Assembly: GCA_002499705.1 (NCBI GenBank)
Contig: DAMU01000097.1
Coordinates: 25,397 to 39,809 of the forward strand
Direction of reading: 5' to 3'
From: Euryarchaeota archaeon UBA91
Lineage (GTDB): Archaea > Thermoplasmatota > Poseidoniia > Poseidoniales > Poseidoniaceae
DNA: 14,413 nt
Of this stretch, positions 1 to 5,903 are shown in pieces. The translations under genes were made by a program, and so were the position numbers. The notes under the pieces were generated by a model. It ran no database searches and was not told the origin of the DNA. It was given only the letters and a program-made list of their open reading frames with translations. Every line of letters starts with the position of its first letter. Within the stretch, counting starts at the first letter, position 1.

Positions 1-1
1 A

Positions 2-100
2 GCTATGATTCTCGATGATTTTAATTTACAGCCTGGACAGTTTTGTTCAGTGACTCGAGAACAGATCAATAGCGCTTTATTCACCTCGACGAGCAGCTGA
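2..100 (+). CDS. C-terminal end of an unidentified protein (partial, 5' end outside window)
   Basis: Frame 2 of the plus strand is open from the window edge to a TGA at 98-100, giving 32 codons that end in ...SALFTSTSS. The residues look like an ordinary soluble C-terminus (LDDFNLQPGQF, then a Ser/Thr-rich tail) with no motif I recognise. The stop lies 6 bp from the 3' end of the minus-strand DUF418 gene, the tight convergent spacing seen elsewhere in this window, which supports it being a real gene end. With only 32 codons visible, chance openness of the frame cannot be excluded. Confidence 0.45.
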   Translation, partial: AMILDDFNLQPGQFCSVTREQINSALFTSTSS

Positions 101-106
101 GGAATG

Positions 107-1501
107 CTAAATTCGCCATTTTTGCTTTGACCCATAGGTCATTGTACGCCAAAGCCATTCCGCAGGACCGAAGGCATACCGCTTGAGCCACCAAGGGCTA
201 ACAAAGAGTTGGAAAAGCCAAATTATCAAGACAATGGCATACAACTCCCATCGTTCAAAAGTTCCAATCAATCCGAAACCTGCTCCGGTAAAGAGAATTA
301 AACACAGCAGCGAATGAAGAAGATAATTGCTCAATGCAGTTCTTCCAACTGCAGCAAGCCGAGAGCGTAAGGATGGCCAAAGTTCGCCTTGACACACCAA
401 CATTACCAGCCCTAACCATCCTAATGCCATACTGACGCGCCCGATGTGGTAGGTTCCTTGGAACCATCCTGAAATGACAAGCACATCGTAGTTGCTTTCA
501 ATCGCTTGATACAGTTCAATTCCATTGACGAAAAGTCCTATTGAAAAACCAACAACAGCGAGTTGAATGTAGTCTTTTTTCGAACGTTGGGCAGAAAGGA
601 ATCCTAGCCGATATGCGGCCATACCGAGTATCATCATTCCGATAGCATCCCATAACATGAACACGGGAGTAAAGAACATCAAATGTTCATTGACTTTTTT
701 AGCGCTTATTTTAGCAACCTGTGAATACGAGCCTCTGCGGAGGTCCAATTCCTCTTGTATGGCAGTTTCATTGTAGGTGAAAGTCCCCTCTGATTCATAC
801 CATAAATCTGCTTGACTATGCAGTTTTTCAGAATGGTTCCCTTCCGGGTTAGCCTCGATAATCGCCGCCGCATCTCTACCCTCGGTCATCAGTTCTCCAG
901 CGGTGGCAAAGATAAATGAAGAGCACAATAAGATAACCGCTGACAGAAGAATCAACGTTTTCGGTCGAGTATTTCGTAATGGATAGAGGACCGCTCCGGC
1001 TATCGCATAGAGGATGAGGATATCTCCAGTCCAGAGCAAGACGTAGGCATCAAATATTCCAATCAACAGTAAAAAGAATGTTCTTTTGTAATGAAGCCAA
1101 GCACTTTTTCCAGTTCCTGAATGGCTACCAAAACCGGTTGTAAACATAACGACGCCTGCTCCGAACAGCATTGAAAATAAACCTCGCATCGAACCCTCAA
1201 AAAACAGGTTCACGACACCCCAGACTGCGTAATTCAATTCGGCGTTATTCCCCAATCCAACAAAGGGATGAAAATACCCTATTGCAGCCATTCCAAAGCC
1301 GAGAATATTCAATAAAAGTATGCCGAGTAATGCAAACCCTCGCAGAATGTCCAATGAGGCAATCCGTGACGAAGCGCCAACAGGTACTGAAGCATTCGAT
1401 ACATTACCGACTTCAGACACAATGTTTCCAGAAGAACCGAAGCGATAAGTGTTCAGCCGGCTTGAGAAAGTGAGAATCAAAAACCGTTTTCTTGCAACCA
1501 T
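107..1501 (-). CDS. DUF418 family polytopic membrane protein (YeiB-like)
   Basis: A 464-residue integral membrane protein. The N-terminal hallmark of DUF418/YeiB proteins, RIASLDILRGFALLGILLLN, is at residues 46-65, followed by hydrophobic segments near 53-75, 92-122, 140-175 and 180-200. A hydrophilic, probably extracytoplasmic loop spans 201-275. The DUF418 domain proper covers about 280-455, including GRTALSNYLLHS (386-397) and the terminal FGPAEWLWR (444-452). The family's molecular role is poorly defined; members are often guessed to be transporters or acyltransferase-like proteins. The ATG at 1501 overlaps the 3' end of the TPR gene by 25 bp, implying translational coupling. A GTG at codon 28 (1420) would remove the overlap and still leave the family motif intact; neither start has a strong Shine-Dalgarno. 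The family call is firm, the start is not. Confidence 0.85.
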   Translation of the reverse strand: MVARKRFLILTFSSRLNTYRFGSSGNIVSEVGNVSNASVPVGASSRIASLDILRGFALLGILLLNILGFGMAAIGYFHPFVGLGNNAELNYAVWGVVNLFFEGSMRGLFSMLFGAGVVMFTTGFGSHSGTGKSAWLHYKRTFFLLLIGIFDAYVLLWTGDILILYAIAGAVLYPLRNTRPKTLILLSAVILLCSSFIFATAGELMTEGRDAAAIIEANPEGNHSEKLHSQADLWYESEGTFTYNETAIQEELDLRRGSYSQVAKISAKKVNEHLMFFTPVFMLWDAIGMMILGMAAYRLGFLSAQRSKKDYIQLAVVGFSIGLFVNGIELYQAIESNYDVLVISGWFQGTYHIGRVSMALGWLGLVMLVCQGELWPSLRSRLAAVGRTALSNYLLHSLLCLILFTGAGFGLIGTFERWELYAIVLIIWLFQLFVSPWWLKRYAFGPAEWLWRTMTYGSKQKWRI

Positions 1502-2910
1502 CCGGTGACTGCAATGTTGTTTTGTCGTAAAACCGATGCTGCCTCGGTCAACAATTTTTGGCGTTGAGGAATGTTTTGTTGTTGCTCAGCTACCGCTGCT
1601 AGTTGAATGAGTGCATCCGAATGTCCTTCATGGTCATTGACTGTTTTTGCCAGTCGCCGACTTTGTTCAAATCGTTCAGCAGCAGATTCTAATTGATTGC
1701 GATACAGATGCGTGTTGCCGATATTGAACAGTGCAATCCCTTCTCCTTGTCGATCTCCTAACTGACGCATGATCGCTAATGATTCGTTGAAGTGGTGCTC
1801 AGCCTGTTCAAATTGGTCTTGTTCTTCGAAAAAGACGCCTAAGAGGTTCAATGTATCGGATTGTCCGCGCAAGTCAGAAAGTTTCTTTTTCATTTTGAGA
1901 GCCATTTTGTATAATCGCTCAGCCTCAACATAATCGCCTCGCTGTTTGGCTTGGGATGCCAGCTGAATATGCGAGAAAGCCTCGCCTCTTCGGTCACCAA
2001 TTTGACGCTTGATAGCAACGCTTTCATTGGTTAATCTTTGGGCGTCACTGGTATTTCCAAGGTGTTCAGCCACCGTAGCTAGGTTGGAGAGAATAATCGC
2101 TTCACCCTCCAAATCTTTCTGCTTTCGTTTGATAATGAGGCCTTGTCGATAATGCATTTGAGCGGCTTGATATTCTTTCTTGGTTTCCAAAATATTCCCG
2201 AGACCAATCAATGCTACGGCAACGCCGTTTTCATCTGCATGGCTTTCTTTGATGGTAAGCGCTTGTGAAAACAAGTCTTGCGCTTGGTCATACTCGTTTC
2301 CAGTGAGGGCGAGATTCGCCATGGCCAAAATGACATCGGCTTCACCGTTCTTTTCACCCAATTCGAGTTTTATTGCTTGTGCAGTACGGAAATTTTCGTA
2401 TGCATTACCCGCATCTCCTTGGTTGAGTGAAACATAGCCAATATTAATCATAGCGTCCGCCTCACCGCTGCGATTTCCTTCCGCACGGAATGTTTGAAGC
2501 GCTCGCTGATATGAATCGAGTGCTGCTTGATATCGGCCGGTTAATCGCGCTGCATTTCCAAGTTTCAAGTCAGTTGAGCCCTGAACTTTCACACCGCGAG
2601 AAGTGAGTTCATCTCCTGCTTTGAGAAGGTTTTTGACGCCAGACATCTGTTGATTTGATGGGTTTGAATTTTGAATATTCCCACTAAATCCCATTTGTTC
2701 AAGAGCCATCACCATGGCTTTAGCCATATCTTCTGGACTGTTTTGAACAATCGTCTGTGAAGTTAAATCACCCATAATTACGCTGTCAACAATTTTCTGG
2801 TGCGTGAACACATTTGCACCTGATGTGTGTTGAACATCAGTGCCCACAGGCACCCATTCAGAGCCGGTCCATTCCGATTTCCCATCTGGGCTCAGTGTGC
2901 GCTCTACCAT
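1477..2910 (-). CDS. TPR-repeat scaffold protein with N-terminal W-x-G-x-x-W motif
   Basis: A 477-residue soluble protein with no signal peptide or membrane segment. Residues 7-21 (SPDGKSEWTGSEWVP) resemble the short DGxxxWxGxxWxP element often found at the ends of archaeal and actinobacterial regulatory or membrane proteins. Residues 40-48 (IVDSVIMGD) form a second short motif that I believe recurs in Marine Group II proteins. From about residue 110 to 460 there are eight tetratricopeptide repeats of the kinesin-light-chain/TPR_12 type. Their G-[E/x] pairs fall at 149, 189, 229, 269, 309, 349, 389 and 429, an exact 40-residue register. TPR arrays of this kind bind partner proteins, so this is probably an adaptor. 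It is the first gene of a minus-strand pair with DUF418 and diverges from the VWA gene. ATG 2910 is the first in-frame start and lies 25 nt from an AT box. The partner is unknown. Confidence 0.85.
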   Translation of the reverse strand: MVERTLSPDGKSEWTGSEWVPVGTDVQHTSGANVFTHQKIVDSVIMGDLTSQTIVQNSPEDMAKAMVMALEQMGFSGNIQNSNPSNQQMSGVKNLLKAGDELTSRGVKVQGSTDLKLGNAARLTGRYQAALDSYQRALQTFRAEGNRSGEADAMINIGYVSLNQGDAGNAYENFRTAQAIKLELGEKNGEADVILAMANLALTGNEYDQAQDLFSQALTIKESHADENGVAVALIGLGNILETKKEYQAAQMHYRQGLIIKRKQKDLEGEAIILSNLATVAEHLGNTSDAQRLTNESVAIKRQIGDRRGEAFSHIQLASQAKQRGDYVEAERLYKMALKMKKKLSDLRGQSDTLNLLGVFFEEQDQFEQAEHHFNESLAIMRQLGDRQGEGIALFNIGNTHLYRNQLESAAERFEQSRRLAKTVNDHEGHSDALIQLAAVAEQQQNIPQRQKLLTEAASVLRQNNIAVTGWLQENGF

Positions 2911-2935
2911 GTTTCTAACAAAATGTGTTCAACTA

Positions 2936-2944
2936 TCTAAGTAT
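2936..2944 (-). promoter_or_regulatory. candidate TATA-like box of the TPR-DUF418 operon
   Basis: On the minus strand this reads ATACTTAGA, ending 25 nt before the TPR start codon at 2910, about where an archaeal TATA element would sit for a leaderless or very short-leader transcript. The identical 9-mer lies 29 nt before the CREST gene (4773-4781). It is not a canonical TTTATATA, so the call rests on position and recurrence. Confidence 0.4.
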
Positions 2945-2947
2945 TGT

Positions 2948-2974
2948 TTCATTGATAGATTTCTTATCGATGAA
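2948..2974. promoter_or_regulatory. 10-bp inverted repeat in the divergent TPR/VWA promoter (candidate operator)
   Basis: Arms TTCATTGATA (2948-2957) and TATCGATGAA (2965-2974) are complementary at nine of ten positions, the tenth being T opposite G, around a 7-nt spacer. The palindrome is centred at 2961, between the AT box of the TPR gene (2936-2944) and that of the VWA gene (2999-3006). That is a natural place for one dimeric regulator to control both directions. No regulator gene is visible in the window. Confidence 0.45.
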
Positions 2975-2998
2975 CTATGAAGTAAGTACTATTAAATC

Positions 2999-3033
2999 AT
3001 ATATCAAGCCAACGAACACACAAACGCGGGGGG
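2999..3033 (+). promoter_or_regulatory. candidate TATA box and G-rich ribosome-binding site of the VWA gene
   Basis: CATATATC at 2999-3006 is a good archaeal TATA-like element. Transcription would start about 25 nt further on, near 3028. A run of six G (3028-3033) ends 7 nt before the ATG at 3041 and could pair with the CCUCC anti-Shine-Dalgarno with one wobble. The leader would be only about 10-15 nt. Confidence 0.45.
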
Positions 3034-3040
3034 CAGAAAC

Positions 3041-4762
3041 ATGGTAAAAATTGCAATTTATGTTGATACCTCTGGGTCAATGAATGAACGAATTCATGGA
3101 GAATTGGATGAAGATTTCAGCGGCGAATCGCATTCAGTACTAGGTAAAATCTTTCGCGGACTTGGAATGAAAGGCCGAGTAAAAAAACATCTTGTTGCAC
3201 AAGCGATGTGGCAAAATCTTGTTCCAACGTTCAAAGACAGGCAAACAAAAATTTCAACCATCAACAGCAGGGGCAGATCTCGTATTCTTGCTCCGCTTGA
3301 ATTCCGAACAGAAGAGGAATTGTTGAAGGTTAAGTTTCCAAAACCCAATGGTGGCACGTACCTGTGGAAGTTTTTAGTCGAAGAAGCAGAAGAACTTGCC
3401 AAAGACAGTGTTGACTGGCTGTTTTTCTTAATCAGTGATGGAATGGATATGAGTTCACCACCGCCGTTCAGTGGCGTGCAAGGATTTCAACCTTGTATTG
3501 AAGCCATCAAAAGCATCGGTATAGATGTCGAGTTCCACATTATCGGTCTAGGCTTGCCAGACTCTTCAGTCAATGTTTTTCGTCAAGTCAGTGGCGCAAG
3601 CGGCGGTTCATTTGTCAACATTGTTGAAGCCGGAGATGACGTCGAACAAGCAGTACAAGAAGTCGGTAGTGCAGTCGAAGAATCTTTGAATCCAATTGCT
3701 CGAATGGCAAGTCGTCAGAGAAGGCAACAGGAATATCTCGAATCTCGGCAAGAAGGTGACCTTGATATCACGACTGAAATCACTCAGCCAACTCGTTCTT
3801 ATTCAGGATATACGTATGGTGAAGTGACGATTGAAGACACCAATCCTGAACAACTTTCTCAATGGCAAAACGACCTCCTTCGGATTCGAGGCGATGAGAA
3901 AATTGAGAACATTCAATCCTATGAGAACTGGGTTTCAATGCGTTCTACACCGTTGTTTTCTGAGACCCCCGGCATCCCTATCGATTCATGGGCATTATCT
4001 GCGGACGACGTCTCTCTTCTTGCCAGTATGAAAATCGACAATCTGTTCACATTCCTTTCACAAATTCGTCGGTCAGACGTGCCTATTGAGAACCGAAGAA
4101 TCATTGTTCGTGGCGAGAACATCTCTGAATCTTTACTTGACACGCTTGCGAATTCAGGCGCTCGAGTCGTTATTTATCCCGAAGAATTACCACCTCCACC
4201 ACCTCCGGAATTGGATGATGAGAAGTGGGAGCGCAATGAGTATGATTTCAACGATAATCCGACTAGAGAATGGGACATTTATCCTCACTTGGGAGCCAGT
4301 AAGGCTCGCTATTCAGTCGTTGTTGACCCGCCAGCATTCCCCGAATATGTCAACAAACTCTCTCAAGCTTTTGAGCGAAAGAACTTGGCCGCTGATTTAG
4401 AGTCGAAACTCCGCCCAATACAACGCTCATACGCTGAAGCGGTCTTCAAACCGTCATGGCAACACTTCAACGCAAACTGGGTTCCAGACGATTGGCCTTC
4501 ATTGATTTCTCTTGAGCCTCAAGAGGTGGGTGAAGCGTTTTGTGAATCGCTTCGTATCGCCTATGTTCAAGTGGTTCATGAGTGGTTAATTTCACATGGT
4601 AACCGTCCAAAATTCGTCTTAGTTCGGCTTTCAAATGAATCCAAGTCACTTGGATTACACAAACACCCTTGTTATCTTGAATTCCAAACCCTTCTCGCCG
4701 ACATGTTCCACTATCAAAGCACAAACCAAGGGATAAAAAAGCCTCGAGTAGAGTATTGGTGA
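3041..4762 (+). CDS. cytoplasmic von Willebrand factor A (VWA) domain protein
   Basis: A 573-residue protein that starts directly with a VWA domain (about 1-215). The complete metal-ion-dependent adhesion site is visible: DTSGS (D9, S11, S13), a threonine in NGGTYLW (T106) and the aspartate in LISDGMD (D133). No signal peptide or membrane helix is present, so it should act in the cytoplasm, binding protein partners through Mg2+/Mn2+. Residues 216-250 form a charged linker. Residues 250-385 look like a mixed alpha/beta module, with RRIIVRGENISESLLDTLANSG at 352-373 suggesting a beta-alpha-beta unit. A polyproline stretch (384-389) links to a C-terminal region (about 420-573) rich in conserved-looking Trp and His that I do not recognise. 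It diverges from the TPR gene, a pairing typical of scaffold-plus-VWA assemblies. The ATG follows a G-rich RBS. The function is not identifiable from sequence alone. Confidence 0.88.
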   Translation: MVKIAIYVDTSGSMNERIHGELDEDFSGESHSVLGKIFRGLGMKGRVKKHLVAQAMWQNLVPTFKDRQTKISTINSRGRSRILAPLEFRTEEELLKVKFPKPNGGTYLWKFLVEEAEELAKDSVDWLFFLISDGMDMSSPPPFSGVQGFQPCIEAIKSIGIDVEFHIIGLGLPDSSVNVFRQVSGASGGSFVNIVEAGDDVEQAVQEVGSAVEESLNPIARMASRQRRQQEYLESRQEGDLDITTEITQPTRSYSGYTYGEVTIEDTNPEQLSQWQNDLLRIRGDEKIENIQSYENWVSMRSTPLFSETPGIPIDSWALSADDVSLLASMKIDNLFTFLSQIRRSDVPIENRRIIVRGENISESLLDTLANSGARVVIYPEELPPPPPPELDDEKWERNEYDFNDNPTREWDIYPHLGASKARYSVVVDPPAFPEYVNKLSQAFERKNLAADLESKLRPIQRSYAEAVFKPSWQHFNANWVPDDWPSLISLEPQEVGEAFCESLRIAYVQVVHEWLISHGNRPKFVLVRLSNESKSLGLHKHPCYLEFQTLLADMFHYQSTNQGIKKPRVEYW

Positions 4763-4769
4763 GGCTTTT
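4737..4769 (+). terminator. intrinsic-type hairpin over the VWA stop codon
   Basis: AAAAGCCTC (4737-4745) and GAGGCTTTT (4761-4769) are perfect 9-bp inverted arms around a 15-nt loop, and the right arm ends in four T. The stop codon TGA (4760-4762) lies at the base of the right arm. The shape is that of an intrinsic terminator. Archaeal termination relies mainly on T-tracts, so the hairpin could instead be an mRNA 3'-end or processing structure. Confidence 0.5.
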
Positions 4770-4772
4770 CAC

Positions 4773-4781
4773 ATACTTAGA
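4773..4781 (+). promoter_or_regulatory. candidate TATA-like box of the CREST gene
   Basis: ATACTTAGA, the same 9-mer as ahead of the TPR gene, lies 29 nt before ATG 4811 and just after the VWA hairpin. If used, the CREST gene has its own promoter. GAGAGG (4797-4802) before the ATG may be a weak ribosome-binding site. Confidence 0.35.
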
Positions 4782-4810
4782 AAGAAATACTACTGCAGAG
4801 AGGCCAGCCT

Positions 4811-5824
4811 ATGTCAGAGAGGTCGCTTCGTGACATGATAGAGGAGAAAAAACCGTTCTTCTACGCCTTTGGAGTTCTGCTTCTTCTCACCGTCCTCTAC
4901 ATTGTCGTAGGTGCTTCTACATGGGCGGTTGACCCGATAGAAAGCCCAACACGATTCTGTGAAGAAATTTCTGATGGATTGGTCAAAGAACCGATAAATG
5001 CCATATCCAATTTCACCTACATTATCGTCGGCCTGATTATTCTCTGGAATCTTCCTTCTCAGAATGTGAGGGGCTCAAACCCGATGTTGGAACATGGAAT
5101 GTATCCCATCCTCTATGCTGCAGGTTCAATGTACATCGGTATCGGCAGTTTCGCAATGCATGGCACCAATACCAATTGGGGCACAAGTATGGACTGGACC
5201 GGTATGTTGTTCTTTATCTCATTTCCAGTGTATTACAACCTCAGTCGTCAATATGCTTGGAGTGACCGATTTTTCATCACGCTGTTTTTCATTATCTTCA
5301 TTTTTACAGCCATTTTAGACACGTTTGCAGCCAACAACAACCTCGTTTTAATTGAAAATTTTTCAGATGGTCGCAAACTGAAATTATCGCAGATAACCCG
5401 AGATTACATGTGGTCGCTTTACATTGGCACATGGATTATTCAAGAAACGAAAAACCTGACAAAGAACCGACTTGGTTGGATGATCTTCCTACCGTTATTC
5501 GCTTGCGTCACTCTTTCTGTAGGAGCTCCGAGCCTTCAAATCATCATTCTGTGTTTGATGTTCATCGTGATTGCAACGCTGCTTCATTTCAACGTAGGAC
5601 AGGAATTGGTTCGTAAATCAAGTCCCGATTTGTGGATTGGTTTGGCCTTCTATGTGTTGGGCAATGTTGTTTGGCGCTTTGGACGCGAAGGCGAATCGGC
5701 TTGTAATCCCGATTCACTCTTCCAATACCACGCTCTTTGGCATCTGTTCACAGGACTGGCCGTCTACTACTTCTATCGATATTTCCTAACAGAGAATACG
5801 CAAGAGGAACCAACCACAGAGTGA
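4811..5824 (+). CDS. CREST-superfamily membrane hydrolase, alkaline ceramidase-like
   Basis: A 337-residue polytopic membrane protein. The CREST/alkaline-ceramidase signature is complete: FCEE (C50, E51) and EPINAISNF (60-68) in the first conserved region; GIGSFAMHGT with S113 and H117; D128 in TSMDW; and HALWH with H307 and H311. In eukaryotic ACER enzymes these positions form a Ser-His-Asp plus two-His zinc site that hydrolyses an amide bond in a membrane lipid. The S-x3-H-x10-D and H-x3-H spacings here equal those of human ACER3 (S77/H81/D92, H217/H221, from memory). The interval from D to the HxxxH is about 50 residues longer than in ACER3, room for two extra helices; roughly ten hydrophobic segments can be counted instead of seven. 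It is probably a zinc amidase in the cytoplasmic membrane. The substrate is unknown and need not be ceramide. It lies 48 bp after the VWA gene and before the MFS gene. Confidence 0.78.
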   Translation: MSERSLRDMIEEKKPFFYAFGVLLLLTVLYIVVGASTWAVDPIESPTRFCEEISDGLVKEPINAISNFTYIIVGLIILWNLPSQNVRGSNPMLEHGMYPILYAAGSMYIGIGSFAMHGTNTNWGTSMDWTGMLFFISFPVYYNLSRQYAWSDRFFITLFFIIFIFTAILDTFAANNNLVLIENFSDGRKLKLSQITRDYMWSLYIGTWIIQETKNLTKNRLGWMIFLPLFACVTLSVGAPSLQIIILCLMFIVIATLLHFNVGQELVRKSSPDLWIGLAFYVLGNVVWRFGREGESACNPDSLFQYHALWHLFTGLAVYYFYRYFLTENTQEEPTTE

Positions 5825-5836
5825 ATTCATCACTTT
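5818..5836 (+). other. small inverted repeat spanning the CREST stop codon
   Basis: Arms 5818-5824 (AGAGTGA) and 5830-5836 (TCACTTT) pair over 7 bp with one G-U around a 5-nt loop. The TGA stop (5822-5824) sits in the left arm. No T-tract follows, so this is not a convincing terminator and the next gene may be co-transcribed. It could be a 3'-end or intergenic processing structure, or chance. Confidence 0.3.
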
Positions 5837-5903
5837 GGAACGAAAGTAATCTGTGTTTCGCGCTTTGAAAAGTTTTGAATGGCGCAAACCGCTCGTCGGT
5901 GTT

